A model generated the notes under the pieces. That model made no database searches. It had not been told where the DNA came from and saw only the letters and a list, made by a program, of their open reading frames with translations. DNA of 64,000 bases from Saccharomycopsis phalli (Eukaryota; Ascomycota; Saccharomycetes; Ascoideales; Saccharomycopsidaceae). A program made the translations under genes and the position numbers. This document shows, piece by piece, positions 11,110-20,998 of the stretch. The stretch lies in contig CP073213.1 of NCBI GenBank assembly GCA_020342235.1, positions 784,501-848,500 on the forward strand, written 5' to 3'. Position 1 is the stretch's first letter. Each line of letters starts with the position of its first letter.

Positions 11110-11589
11110 ATGCTCAGAACCTTGATACGCCCAATAAATACGACAAGATATTTATTCAGTGCTGCGGCACAGCGGCCCCGTGTGAGAGGATTTGCCAGCG
11201 GCTCGATTCTCGCGCACGGACACGTTCACAAGCCGAAACCTGGGGAAGAGCTACATGTGACTTTTATAACAAAAGAAGGCGAGCAGTTCCAGTATGAAGT
11301 GGCAGAGGGCGATTCACTTTTGGACATTGCACAGGCCAACAATTTGGACATGGAGGGTGCCTGTGGAGGGTCTTGTGCCTGTTCGACTTGCCATGTGATT
11401 GTTGATCCGGAATTCTATGACAAGTTGGAGGAGCCGGATGACGACGAGAACGACATGTTGGACTTGGCGTTTGGGCTTACCGAGACGTCTCGGTTGGGGT
11501 GCCAGATTAAGATGAACAAGGACATTGACGGTATTCGGGTTGCCCTACCTGCAATGACACGGAACTTACAAGCCAAGGATTTCAAATAG
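11110..11589 (+). CDS. YAH1: Mitochondrial [2Fe-2S] ferredoxin (adrenodoxin type)
   Basis: The protein has 159 residues. The N-terminus (MLRTLIRPINTTRYLF) is Arg-rich without acidic residues, as in a matrix targeting signal. The ferredoxin domain runs from about residue 48 to 155. Iron ligands are Cys85, Cys91, Cys94 (EGACGGSCACSTC) and Cys131 (RLGCQ), the adrenodoxin spacing; the loop EEPDDDENDMLDLAF is the partner-binding acidic region. Yah1 passes electrons from Arh1 to the Isu1 scaffold in Fe-S cluster assembly and to heme A and coenzyme Q synthesis. Confidence 0.95.
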   Translation: MLRTLIRPINTTRYLFSAAAQRPRVRGFASGSILAHGHVHKPKPGEELHVTFITKEGEQFQYEVAEGDSLLDIAQANNLDMEGACGGSCACSTCHVIVDPEFYDKLEEPDDDENDMLDLAFGLTETSRLGCQIKMNKDIDGIRVALPAMTRNLQAKDFK

Positions 11590-11822
11590 GTGGAGACCAG
11601 ATTCAATTGACGTGTAAATATTGGTTTTGTAATTATACTGGATCAGTAGGTAGTGATGCAACTGGATTAAGAGGTAGTGATGCAACTGGGCGGGCTGTTG
11701 AATCGGAATAGACGTACATGCTGTTTTATATACCGCAAACCCCACGTAAATATCAATGTGCTTGCTGTGGGGCTAGGCATTTAAACGGGTTTATTAGGTT
11801 GGGCTTTTGTAGCCGAGTTTGG

Positions 11823-11907
11823 CATGTTATATAGGTTTGTCATGTTATACAGGTTTGTCATGTTATACAGGTTTGTCATGTTACATAGGTTTGTCATGTT
11901 ACATAGG
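11823..11907. repeat. 18-bp tandem repeat, about 4.7 copies
   Basis: The unit CATGTTATACAGGTTTGT repeats from 11823 with one or two changes per copy. It lies between the convergent YAH1 and MSM1 genes. Confidence 0.9.
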
Positions 11908-11951
11908 CTAGATCAATAGCTGAGATTGAGTACAACGATATATACAGTAGA

Positions 11952-12161
11952 CATTGCGCAATCCAGAAACACCAAGCTTCTGAATTTGGACGCTTCTTCA
12001 ACTTCTCCATTGGCGCATTGTCATTGCGCAATCCAGAAATACTAAGCTTCTGAATTTGGAAGCTTCTTCAACTTCTCCATTGACGCATTGCCATTGCGCA
12101 ATCCAGAAACACTAAGCTTCTGAATTCGGACGCTTCTTCAACTTCTCCATTGGCGCATTGC
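11952..12161. repeat. 70-bp direct repeat, 3 copies, built from the 3' end of MSM1
   Basis: Copies at 11952-12021, 12022-12091 and 12092-12161 differ at only a few positions. The copy at 12092-12161 contains the last 17 MSM1 codons and the stop at 12112; the other two repeat the same coding tail and stop downstream. A period of 70 does not preserve the reading frame, but the stop in the first copy read makes this harmless. Confidence 0.93.
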
Positions 12162-13780
12162 CATTGCGGTTCGCTCCTGCGCCGTAGAAAGTATCTGCCC
12201 CAAAGGTAGCATAGTCGATTGTGCGTCTGTTATGGGCAACATTGAGTCGGTCCAAAAAGGTTTCTGCCAATTCTGGCATGACAGGTTTCAACAAAATCGC
12301 ACTTACTCTAGCAGCCTCAGTAGATACATAAATGACGGCGTCCTGGGACTCTGGGTTGGATCCAAGAGCCCAAGGCTGCGCATGTTGGAAGAAGACATTT
12401 GCGGCGTTGATGGTCTGCCAAATGCGCTGGATGTAAGGGATTGTCTGGAACGATTCGATGCAAGGTGTGACGTCGGAGCGCATGGTATTGATACTGTTTA
12501 CCAAGGAGTGGTACTGGGAGTTGAGTGACTCATTTCCAGGTTTGTCTTCGGCCTGGTACACCACACCTCGCGAGTGGTTCTTTGCGGCTCGCTTGACGTT
12601 GAATTTCAAGCTACAGCAGCGCATAATGAGATTGCCAAACTTGCTCATGAGACTGGTTCGCGATACCATTAGCCGGTCCTCGCTAAAGTCGCTGTCGCCC
12701 TCGAGCACGGAATTCTCGCAGAGGTAAAACCGCAACGGGTCGGTTCCATAGTACTTTGCCATGGCAATTGGGTCGACGACATTACCAACGGACTTGCTCA
12801 TTTTCTTGCCCTGACAGAGCCAATGGCCGTGGACTGCAAGCTGTTGTGGGGGAGCAAGTCCAGCAGCCATGAGGAAAGCAGGCCAGTAGATGCCGTGGAA
12901 CCGCACGATATCCTTCCCTACGACATGGGTGGCGGGCCAGGGCCCGTTTTGCGCAGGGTATCCAGCACTGGTGATGTAGTTGACGAGGGCATCGAGCCAG
13001 ACGTAAATGGTCTGGGACGAGTCTCCTGGTACTGGGATGCCCCAGGAGAGGCGAGAGGAGGGTCTGGAGACGCTCAAGTCGTCGAGCTTGCCATTTGCAA
13101 GGAGCTCGTTTGTCAATTGCCGCTGTTTTTCGCGAGGCACGATGAAGTCGCGGTGGGACTCGAGGTGCTTGAGCAAGGGCTCGTAGAACTGCGAGAGCCG
13201 GAAGAAGTAGTTTTTCTCCTTTTGGTAAGTGACCTCGGAGCCTGTTTCCTTGGAGACCATCATTGTGCGTCCGTCATTGTCGACACGCTGCTCGATCTGG
13301 GTCTCTGGGTAAAACGTTTCGTCCGAGACAGAGTACCAGCCTGCGTGTTCGCCCTGGTAGATGTACCCCTTGTCGTTTAGCACGTTCCAGAAATGCTCGA
13401 CTGCGACTGCATGGTCGGCGTCGGTGGTGCGGATGAACCGATTGTACTTGATGTTCATCAATTGCGCCAAGTTCTGGAACGTCGGGGCCAAGCGGTCGAC
13501 AAACGGTTTCGGGCCGGTGTGTGCCTTTTCGGCTGCAGCCTGCACTTTCAAGCCATGTTCGTCTGTACCGGTTGTAAAAAACGAATGTCGGTGGTTGAGG
13601 GATTCCCAACGGTTGCGGACGTCGCAGAGGAGCATGGAGTACAAATGGCCGAGATGGGGTGCTGGAGGGTTAGTTTGCCGGGAGAAGAGCGAGCTACTTA
13701 CGGGCATTGACGTAGAAGATTGGTGTGGTGATGTAAAAGGGCTTGGACACCCGTTGGAATGCAGACGCGGTAGGTCTCAT
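12112..13780 (-). CDS. MSM1: Mitochondrial methionyl-tRNA synthetase, one 40-nt intron
   Basis: Coding on the minus strand is exon 1 13780-13702 and exon 2 13661-12112, giving 542 residues (S. cerevisiae 575). Exon 1 encodes MRPTASAFQRVSKP followed by FYITTPIFYVNA; the junction restores NAPPHLGHLYSM, the class I HIGH motif region, which the unspliced frame would miss. The KMSKS motif is exact (GKKMSKSVGN). The WYSVSDETFYPETQ and VVGKDIVRFHGIYWPAFL blocks are those of MetRS. The short Arg-containing leader fits mitochondrial import, and the protein lacks the cytosolic enzyme's N-terminal GST-like domain. Divergent from the 13923 ORF by 142 bp. Confidence 0.93.
13662..13701 (-). other. MSM1 intron, 40 nt
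   Basis: It begins GTAAGT, has the branch site AACTAAC and ends CCTCCAG. Splicing joins the conserved FYVNA and HLGH blocks in frame. Confidence 0.93.
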
Positions 13781-13922
13781 GGAAAGATGGAGTGGACAAA
13801 ATGTTTTTGCCAGCATGCATAAAGGGTGCAAAAGCCCGAGTCTGCGGTTTATCAATTGCAATGGATCCATTGGTGGGTAGAAAAGAGCTACAAATGAGGC
13901 AGAATATTAACGGTAGACACCA

Positions 13923-14405
13923 ATGAAAAGCAACATGCCACCAAGCATCACGCCGCGGAGCATCAGCAACGGTATCCGAGTCCCGTACTACCTGTACAAG
14001 GACAAGTCGCCCAAGTACAGTCCTGGGATCGTGCACAACGACCTGGTGAGCCTCGGGCAGTTCAATCCGCGGACGGCACAGAACATGTCACACACAGAGA
14101 AGGTCAACAGCTGGATCAGCAAGATGCCCATCTACCAGAGCCCCAACAGCGACACGTGGGTGTGCGACTGCTACCCTGCGACGCTGGACGAGTTCTATGA
14201 CGACATTGCCATGTCGCCGAGCCCCTCGATGGACGAGATCAGCGAGATCCAGGCGCGGCGCGTGACCCTGCTCAATGTGCAGCTCTACCAGATGGATCCG
14301 CTCGAGGAGACAATCACCCCCGAGCTGCAACAGGCAGCGAGCCTGTTTTTGCAGAGCTTTGACGAGTGTCCTACAAAGAAGCGAAAAGCAAGAAGCAATA
14401 AATAA
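13923..14405 (+). CDS. Small protein of unknown function, CTG-rich codon use
   Basis: An ATG-started frame of 160 residues that I do not recognise. Visible features: VPYYLYKDKSPKY near the start, WISKMPIYQSPNSDTWVCDCYP in the middle with two close cysteines, an acidic MDEISEIQ stretch and a basic nuclear-signal-like end (KKRKARSNK). It has six CTG codons in 160, whereas neighbouring genes have zero or one in 300-400, and it is GC-rich in third positions. It ends 17 bp before the convergent PCT1 stop. The compact fit between divergent MSM1 and convergent PCT1 supports a real gene, but no family evidence does. Confidence 0.55.
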   Translation: MKSNMPPSITPRSISNGIRVPYYLYKDKSPKYSPGIVHNDLVSLGQFNPRTAQNMSHTEKVNSWISKMPIYQSPNSDTWVCDCYPATLDEFYDDIAMSPSPSMDEISEIQARRVTLLNVQLYQMDPLEETITPELQQAASLFLQSFDECPTKKRKARSNK

Positions 14406-14422
14406 AATCCTTACAACTGTAG

Positions 14423-15532
14423 CTACACCCGCTGCCGCTTACGCGGATTCCCGTTGTCGCTCTTGTCCGAGTCCAGTGAGTCGTCGATCTCGCCCTTGAA
14501 CATCCAGTTCTTGAAGCTACCGAGAATCGTGGCCGACTGGCCGTCGCCAGTGTACTTCAACGCGAAATCCGATGCGGGCGACATTGGCTCCAACGACGGC
14601 GAAGGGCTGCGCGAAAACCGCAACGCCAAGTTGTCCAATGATGGCGTGGAGTTGATCTTCCGCAACGCGCTCGAGCGCGACCGGAGGTACTCGCGAACCT
14701 CATAGTACAAGTCCTTGGACGCGTTGTTGAGATTGGTGTTGGCCTTCTTCCAGTAGTCCCGGAACTCGCCAATGTGCTTCTTCAAGTCGAGCTCGTTCTT
14801 CTTGAGCCACGACACGTTCAAGTCCTTGCGCGACGCGCCCCGGGCAAAGTTCCGCAAAAGGTACTTGTCGTAGTCCCGGATGATCTTCGTGATAATGTCC
14901 GACGTGCTGATGCCCTCGGTGCGCTGGGTCACGAGAAACTTCCCGGCCCGCTTGATTGGCGCATACACGTCGTCAGAGTCCGCCGACGCGTATGGAATGT
15001 CGTCGTGCGCCACGAAATCAATCGCGTGCTCCTCCAAAAACTCCGGCGTCACCGCCCACGGAGCATTCGGAATCACCTCGTCCACCCACTTGCAATGCGC
15101 AAGGGTCTCGCACCGCTGCGTGTCGGTCAACACGGTAAGCCCCTTGTACTTCCAGGTAACCTTGTCGGCAGGAACACCAACAATCAACGTCACGTTTGGA
15201 AATATCTGCTTGCACTGCCGCAATTGGTTCATGTGGCCCAAGTGGAACAAGTCGTAGATCCCGTCACAATACACCCGGAAAGTCTGCTCCAAGTCCTCTG
15301 GCAACTCCAACCTGTACCCGCGCGGACGGTACTTCCGGTACGCCTCCGGAACCCCCTCGTCAAGAAGCGCTTCCTGCTTCTGGCTCTCCTCCGCAAGTTT
15401 TTCCTCCTGCTGCCTCTGCTGCTTCTGCTGCAAGTCGTCCGCCTCCACCGCCAGATGCGTCCGTTTGCGGCTTCCAGAGTCGCTCGGTTGGGTCGACAAT
15501 ACTTTCTTCTGCTTGGCCTTTTTCTCAGCCAT
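14423..15532 (-). CDS. PCT1: Choline-phosphate cytidylyltransferase
   Basis: The start is taken at 15532 (MAEKKAKQKKVLS), giving 369 residues; an upstream in-frame extension is not family-like. The catalytic domain (about 100-235) has RVYCDGIYDLFHLGHMNQL with the HxGH nucleotide-binding motif, the VDEVIPNAPWAV block, and RTEGISTSDIITKIIRDYD. A basic amphipathic region follows (about 240-300), the membrane-binding segment that activates the enzyme. It makes CDP-choline in the Kennedy pathway to phosphatidylcholine. OPI3, of the parallel methylation route, lies 29 kb away. No CTG codon was found in the gene. Confidence 0.95.
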   Translation of the reverse strand: MAEKKAKQKKVLSTQPSDSGSRKRTHLAVEADDLQQKQQRQQEEKLAEESQKQEALLDEGVPEAYRKYRPRGYRLELPEDLEQTFRVYCDGIYDLFHLGHMNQLRQCKQIFPNVTLIVGVPADKVTWKYKGLTVLTDTQRCETLAHCKWVDEVIPNAPWAVTPEFLEEHAIDFVAHDDIPYASADSDDVYAPIKRAGKFLVTQRTEGISTSDIITKIIRDYDKYLLRNFARGASRKDLNVSWLKKNELDLKKHIGEFRDYWKKANTNLNNASKDLYYEVREYLRSRSSALRKINSTPSLDNLALRFSRSPSPSLEPMSPASDFALKYTGDGQSATILGSFKNWMFKGEIDDSLDSDKSDNGNPRKRQRV

Positions 15533-15908
15533 TGGTTTCGTGGAGTAGTTCTTTGTTGGGATATCTAGAAAAACGCACCACGAAAAGTCATGTGACGGGA
15601 CGTAACCATCAACATGTGCCCACACTCAAGCCATGCCATGGCAATGCAAATAATTAATGCAAATAATTAATGCCAAAATACAATGCCAAAATACAATGCC
15701 AAATACAATGCCAAAATACAATGCCAAATATAATGCCAAATACAATGCCAAATATAATGCCAAATATAATGCCAAATATAATGCTAAAATTATAATCAAT
15801 GCTATCATACATTATTCTATCAACCCAAAGAACCGGATTTAATACACAATTCTAACTTACACAATACCTACACTCACCTCTTGTACACGATTCCCATTAC
15901 AAACTCCC
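15533..15908. repeat. AATGCCAAATAC-type tandem repeat in the PCT1 to channel-gene spacer
   Basis: From about 15647 to 15790 a 12-13 bp unit AATGCCAAA(A)TAC or AATGCCAAATAT repeats about a dozen times with small length changes. The spacer serves as shared upstream region for two divergent genes. No gene seen. Confidence 0.85.
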
Positions 15909-18326
15909 ATGTACACATTCACCATCTCCGTCGGCGACTTTCTAGACCTCTTCAAGCTCAAAACAAACCCTGAATACATAAACTCGTCCTTTGCTTCCTT
16001 TTTATCCTCATTCATCGTCTCGCTAATCTTACTAGCCTGTCAAATCGCACTATTTTCATGCTTGCGCACCAAACTATGGGATATATACCAGCCTCGCTGC
16101 CACCATGTGCCTGACAACAAAAGACTAGCCGAACCACCAAGCGACTTCCTCTCATGGATAGACCCAATAGTCAACACAAACATATCAGACTACATTGCAA
16201 TATCTGGCTTGGACAGCTACTACTTGCTCCGGTTTCTACGAATCCAGATCGTCATCTTCTCCGCAATTGGAATTATAAATGTCCCAGTGCTAACTTGCGT
16301 CAATCTATTCGGTGGCCATCAGTCCAAAGGCTTGGACAGACTCTCGTGGGGGAATATTGCCTCTTCAAATTACAAGCTATACACCTTCCACTTGGTCCTA
16401 GCAATTCTCACAATTATATGGATCCACATTGTAATTGTTTACGAAGTAAAGCAGTTCGTCAAGGTCAGGCACAACTACTTGTCAAACTCCAGTACTGCCA
16501 GATCCGTCATCATAATTGAAAACATCGCCAGCACAAACGTGCTACAGAACCCTTTGATATCCAGCTTACGCCAGTTGCCTTACGGCATTAAGAATATATG
16601 GGCAATCCCAGACTTTGCTAAAATCAGCAAACTAACAAATGAAAACTCAAGGCTACTTGCGCAAATTGAAAAACACAAGCTAAAGAGTCTCTTGGAAAGC
16701 TGGAGCCAACGACGAAAGTCGGAAATGGCAAAACGGCCATTGATTACTGATAGTGCCATTCCAGTCACCGCAACACTATCAGAATCTGCAGTAGAAGAAG
16801 AGAAAACCTCATGGTGGATTACTTTCTGTGAATCCCGGTTGGCACCAAAGGTTGATTTCGATAGCTTGATTGATAAATACCTTGAAAACATCAAACTCAT
16901 TGAATCCGAAAAGCGTACATTTGCTAGCATTGTGCCCCAACACAACAAGCTGTTTATAGAATTCAATTCTAAACTAAGCTCATATATAACGCGCCAGATT
17001 TTACTAGGAGCTAATACTGGCACTTATACGTGCAAAGTGACAGAGGCAAACCCCAAGGATATTATCTGGAGCAACATAAACCTCAACAATTCCTGGTTAA
17101 AGAACATACGATACGTTGTTGCCAATTTCTTGAACATCTTTCTCATACTGTTTTGGATCGTGCCCATGGTGATCATTGGGCTCTTTTCCAACTTATCCTT
17201 CTACAAAACTCCTTCTCCGTTCTTGTCATGGGTAAACAACTCCCCAATTTATATTAGAAACATACTCTCTGGCGCATTTCCAGCATTGAGCCTCAGCTTA
17301 ATCACCGACTTGGTGCCCACCTTCTTTCGGCATTTTTCAGTGCTCAAGGGCAAGCTCTCAGGCGCAGAAGTCGAAATGGATATCCAGAATTGGTGTTTCA
17401 TCTTCTACTTCACGCATACATTTCTTATTGTTACCGTATCCTCTAGCATAACCATGATCCTAGAAAACATGATCAATAACCCCACCTCACTCCCGATACT
17501 CCTAGCTACCAATCTACCAAGGTCATCTAATTTTTTCTTCTCCTATACACTAATACATGGTCTGGGTTACTTTGGCGGGAACTTGCTACAGGCTCGCAAA
17601 TTATTGATAAAACTCCTCAATGAGAAATTCCGATACACCACTCCACGGATGAAGTACCACAATATTACCAGCCTCATCCCCATGAAATGGGGCTCTATCT
17701 TCCCCATGTATGCCACATTGAGTTCGATATGCATCATCTTCTCTATAATTGCACCACTCATCCTTGTGTTTGCATCCATTGCCTTCCTCATGATCTTATT
17801 TTCTTACAAGTACACTTTGAAGTACTGTTACACCTATGACAACCAGTCAGAGACATTTGGCCGGTTCTATCCCACGGCACTCAAGCATCTTCACTATGGA
17901 ATATACTGCTTGGAATTGTCTCTCATTGGGTTGTTTCTTCTTGTGACTAACGAGAACGGAGAAATCGTGTGCTTGAAGCACGGGTTGGTCATGACATTGC
18001 TCTTTTTTAGTAGTGTTTCCATTCACATCTACATTTCTCAATACGAGTCGCTCTTTAATTTTCTCCCTTTAGAGTATGGCTGGTTGCCCACTGAATCAGA
18101 AAAGGACAGCAATTACGCAGGGTTTGAACACCCAAGCCTCAGCTCTAACGAGACTTTTATTTGGATTCCAAAAGACAAGTATGGCAACTACAAGAAGGAG
18201 TTGGAATACTTCATGTCCAAGGGACTCACGGCCACATGTGATCACAGCATCATCAATGACAGCGGAAAAGTACTAATAAACGGATACCCAAGTCCATCTA
18301 CCAAAGAAAATGATGAGACGCTCTAG
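15909..18326 (+). CDS. CSC1/RSN1/PHM7-type (OSCA/TMEM63, DUF221) membrane channel
   Basis: The protein has 805 residues. Membrane segment 1 is near 30-50 (FASFLSSFIVSLILLACQIALF), followed by a loop with WDIYQPRCHHVPDNKR, segments near 110-135 and 160-185, then a long cytosolic region (about 190-390) in which ENIAS and NPKDIIWSNI mark the family's domain. A core of about seven segments follows (400-700) with the conserved FFRHFSVLKG-like, QNWCFIFYFTHTFLIV and IPMKWGSIFPMYA blocks. Members are osmosensitive, calcium-permeable channels or lipid scramblase-like proteins in plasma membrane or vacuole. Which yeast paralogue it matches cannot be settled by eye. It ends 15 bp before the convergent MMM1 stop. 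Confidence 0.85.
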   Translation: MYTFTISVGDFLDLFKLKTNPEYINSSFASFLSSFIVSLILLACQIALFSCLRTKLWDIYQPRCHHVPDNKRLAEPPSDFLSWIDPIVNTNISDYIAISGLDSYYLLRFLRIQIVIFSAIGIINVPVLTCVNLFGGHQSKGLDRLSWGNIASSNYKLYTFHLVLAILTIIWIHIVIVYEVKQFVKVRHNYLSNSSTARSVIIIENIASTNVLQNPLISSLRQLPYGIKNIWAIPDFAKISKLTNENSRLLAQIEKHKLKSLLESWSQRRKSEMAKRPLITDSAIPVTATLSESAVEEEKTSWWITFCESRLAPKVDFDSLIDKYLENIKLIESEKRTFASIVPQHNKLFIEFNSKLSSYITRQILLGANTGTYTCKVTEANPKDIIWSNINLNNSWLKNIRYVVANFLNIFLILFWIVPMVIIGLFSNLSFYKTPSPFLSWVNNSPIYIRNILSGAFPALSLSLITDLVPTFFRHFSVLKGKLSGAEVEMDIQNWCFIFYFTHTFLIVTVSSSITMILENMINNPTSLPILLATNLPRSSNFFFSYTLIHGLGYFGGNLLQARKLLIKLLNEKFRYTTPRMKYHNITSLIPMKWGSIFPMYATLSSICIIFSIIAPLILVFASIAFLMILFSYKYTLKYCYTYDNQSETFGRFYPTALKHLHYGIYCLELSLIGLFLLVTNENGEIVCLKHGLVMTLLFFSSVSIHIYISQYESLFNFLPLEYGWLPTESEKDSNYAGFEHPSLSSNETFIWIPKDKYGNYKKELEYFMSKGLTATCDHSIINDSGKVLINGYPSPSTKENDETL

Positions 18327-18341
18327 AATTGTCTTGTAACA

Positions 18342-19460
18342 TCAAATTTCCTCTCTGGTGTTTTTCTTTCTAGGCCACATGTTTGGAAGAGGAATCAACT
18401 GGAACCGAGGCTCCACGCACCTCTCCACAAACCAGTTCTGCAACTGGTTTTCAATCAAATAGGAAATCCGTGGTACGTTTTCAAGTTTCGAGCGTGCTCC
18501 AATTAACGATTCCGTCTTAAATTCCAAGCGATAGTCCGAACTGAATCCAAGTCTGAGTACACCCCCCAAGCGTGTCAGTGAGTCTGATGGCTGGGTATCA
18601 AGGGACATGGTTAAGCAGCCTGAAAACCGTACTATGGACACGGATAATTTTATAGGCAATGCAGCGGTCAAGAGTTTGGGCTTGTTGATTAAGATTTTGG
18701 TCTCGATAGCCAAAGTGAGCGTATCAGCCAAGTCGACATCGATCTTGGCCTCCAACTTCCCCGGTTGTCGTTTTACGATTCGACAGTTGCTGAAAATTGG
18801 GAAGTCATTGCCGATGTTAATTTCCTTGATGTTGATGTTGTCGAGCCAATCCGGGATGGCGTTTTTCTCCCCAACAAGGTATTCGTTTAACGAGTCGATC
18901 ATGTTGTTTTCGTATAATGCCTCTGCACGGAACTGGGTGATGATTTGGGCAACAAGCACATTGAACCAGTCCAACGACTCTGTTTGGTGGGTTGCAACAT
19001 CATAGTAGGTTTTTTCTAAGATTGTGTTGATGAATGCTTCTCTGTCGTCCTCGACTGAGTCTGAGCTGCTGGAGTTATTCTGCGTTCCAGATCCCTTTAT
19101 TGAGATTCCGTTGCCGTTGATGACGGTTTCCTTGGTGATGAGCTTGCCCTGAGCTTTTGTCGAGACGGGCTTTTTCACAGACTCGGAAAAGACAAAGAAC
19201 TTGATGAAGATGACGACACAGAAAATGACAGAGAATTGGCCTAGGATAAATCCCTTTGTGAAGCTCAAGACCGTGTTGCTCTTGTTGAGGTTTGCGTTCA
19301 ATGACAAGTGATTTTCCAAGTATTCATCCAAGGCTCGGTGGTCCAATATGATTCCCGTGGGACTGGGGTAATGAGGCAACGTGTTGGATGCGGTGAAGGT
19401 GTCGGAAGATACTGGGGTGAAGATGTCGCTGGCTTGACGTAGGGAGTTGATTTCAGCCAT
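18342..19460 (-). CDS. MMM1: ERMES complex subunit Mmm1
   Basis: The protein has 372 residues. A short lumenal N-terminus is followed by one membrane anchor near 70-92 (FTKGFILGQFSVIFCVVIFIKF), with FTKGF-LGQ-S being the Mmm1 signature, then a Ser/Asn-rich linker and an SMP lipid-transfer domain (about 155-365; SLDWFNVLVAQIITQFR, IDVDLADTLTLAIETK, LPIKLSVSIVRFSG, SYLIENQLQNW). Mmm1 is the ER anchor of the ER-mitochondria encounter structure and works with Mdm10, Mdm12 and Mdm34 in phospholipid exchange. No CTG codon seen. Confidence 0.95.
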   Translation of the reverse strand: MAEINSLRQASDIFTPVSSDTFTASNTLPHYPSPTGIILDHRALDEYLENHLSLNANLNKSNTVLSFTKGFILGQFSVIFCVVIFIKFFVFSESVKKPVSTKAQGKLITKETVINGNGISIKGSGTQNNSSSSDSVEDDREAFINTILEKTYYDVATHQTESLDWFNVLVAQIITQFRAEALYENNMIDSLNEYLVGEKNAIPDWLDNINIKEINIGNDFPIFSNCRIVKRQPGKLEAKIDVDLADTLTLAIETKILINKPKLLTAALPIKLSVSIVRFSGCLTMSLDTQPSDSLTRLGGVLRLGFSSDYRLEFKTESLIGARSKLENVPRISYLIENQLQNWFVERCVEPRFQLIPLPNMWPRKKNTREEI

Positions 19461-20387
19461 TGGAGGAATAGTTTGTACCGGGGTGGGTTGAAGCTGTAAA
19501 ATATGACGATGTTGATTTCTATTATAGCTGGTGTCTTTTGCGATGTTGCTAGTGCTTGGTGTTGTGTAATATTTTTACTAGATGCGTGGTTCCATAGATT
19601 GAGTTTTCATGTGGATGAATTTCACTAGTAGAAATTTTGCAAGGGAAATTATGCAATGGAAATTTTGTAATGGATTTTGTAATGGATTTTGTAATGGAAA
19701 TTCTGCAATGAAAAATCTGATATCTTGACATTATTTTTGCATCTGCTTATTTTCTCTTTGGTATATATTTCTGGCAAGCGTCTGGCTTGTCATGAGCCTG
19801 TAGAGCGTAATTCACAACTTGGACATCATGGGTAGCGATTTAGTACCAGGAATCGGTTAAAGATTGACAGTGGCATGGTTTAGCTATACAATTTACATTG
19901 TTGCGGAGCGGGTCTATCTTTGTAGATTTTGGCTGTGATAATTTCACCAGGCTAGTAGTTTCCAGGGGTGTATTTCATGAGACATCAAGTTATAGTGCCG
20001 TGGATCTGGACTGATGCACACTGATATGCCATGTAGAATTGCCAGGAACTGCTACGTAAAGCAACTACAATGGCACTACATTCGCTGGGAGTGTAAGTGT
20101 CGGTAGTTTATTGTTGGAGCGAAAGAGTGCTAGAAGAATACGGCATCAGAAGATAACATTGCTAGAAGGCTGGAACATTGCTAGATGTTGCTAGATATCA
20201 CTGACATTACTAGAATATTACCGAATATCACCGACATCACTAGAACATTGCTGAACATCACTAACATCACTAGAATATTACTGAACATCACTGACATCAT
20301 TAGAACATTGCTGAACATCACTAACATCACTAGAATATTACTGAACATTGCCAAACATTGCCGGAAAACATGGCTAGAAGAATCACC
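19461..20387. other. 0.93 kb spacer with two repeat arrays
   Basis: No gene seen. At about 19625-19720 a unit like GGATTTTGTAAT repeats. A larger array near the right end is listed separately. Confidence 0.6.
20178..20352. repeat. 30/60-bp higher-order tandem repeat
   Basis: A 30-bp unit of the form ACTAGAAYATTRCTGAAYAT + CACTRACATC alternates between two variants, so the period is best at 60 bp. It ends about 35 bp before the stop of the secreted-type gene at 20388. Confidence 0.88.
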
Positions 20388-20825
20388 CTATATGGGCTTG
20401 CCTGCAGATCGGAGCGGTGCGGCGGCCGGAACTGGGGCCGCCTGTACCTGAACGGGAGTCGCTGGGACGGAGCCAGGGGCCGCCTGTACCTGGGCAGGAG
20501 CGCCAGGGGCACCTGCCTGGCCCTGTCCCTGGGCCGTCTGCCAGTTCTGGTCCGGCTGGCTGGTGGTCTCAACAGCGGCCGGTGCTGCGGCCGGACTGGG
20601 CGCCCGACTGGCCTTCCACTGGGCGTACATTGAGTACGCACTACTGGCGCCCATGAGAAGCGTAGTGGCCAAGTTTCCGACACCAACGGCACCATCCATT
20701 ATTGCACCTCGTCTGGATATTGTCGTTGGGCGGTCGTCATCACGGTGATAGTGGAGCGGAACTGGTTGAGTGTTGATGAGGGTAGCTGAGACTAAAGTGA
20801 CGAGCACTACAGTCGCACTTTTCAT
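20388..20825 (-). CDS. Small secreted-type protein with dibasic site and Gly/Ala membrane segment (set member 1)
   Basis: From the ATG at 20825 (MKSATVVLVTLVSATLINTQ) the protein has 145 residues: signal peptide 1-19, a propeptide-like His/Asp/Arg stretch ending at a dibasic SRR (about 38-40), a small-residue hydrophobic segment (AVGVGNLATTLLMGASSAYSM), a basic turn, and a Pro/Ala/Gln-rich tail with APAQVQAAPG-like repeats. A TATATAAT element lies about 30 bp before the ATG. No family recognised. It is tandem with the next gene on the same strand and shares its layout with genes at 24757, 25939 and 27009. Confidence 0.65.
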   Translation of the reverse strand: MKSATVVLVTLVSATLINTQPVPLHYHRDDDRPTTISRRGAIMDGAVGVGNLATTLLMGASSAYSMYAQWKASRAPSPAAAPAAVETTSQPDQNWQTAQGQGQAGAPGAPAQVQAAPGSVPATPVQVQAAPVPAAAPLRSAGKPI

Positions 20826-20998
20826 TATCTTGGCCAAAGTGCGGGTCCAGCCAGATTATATAAGGGCCTTCCAAGGCACTGGTATGCATGACAGGGTGTG
20901 GCACGGCGATACTACAGAAGGCATTCCTGGTATTATACATTAACTTCTATCGCGAAAAACAGCACCAGAAGCGGACGGGCACGTGCGCTCAAGGTGAA

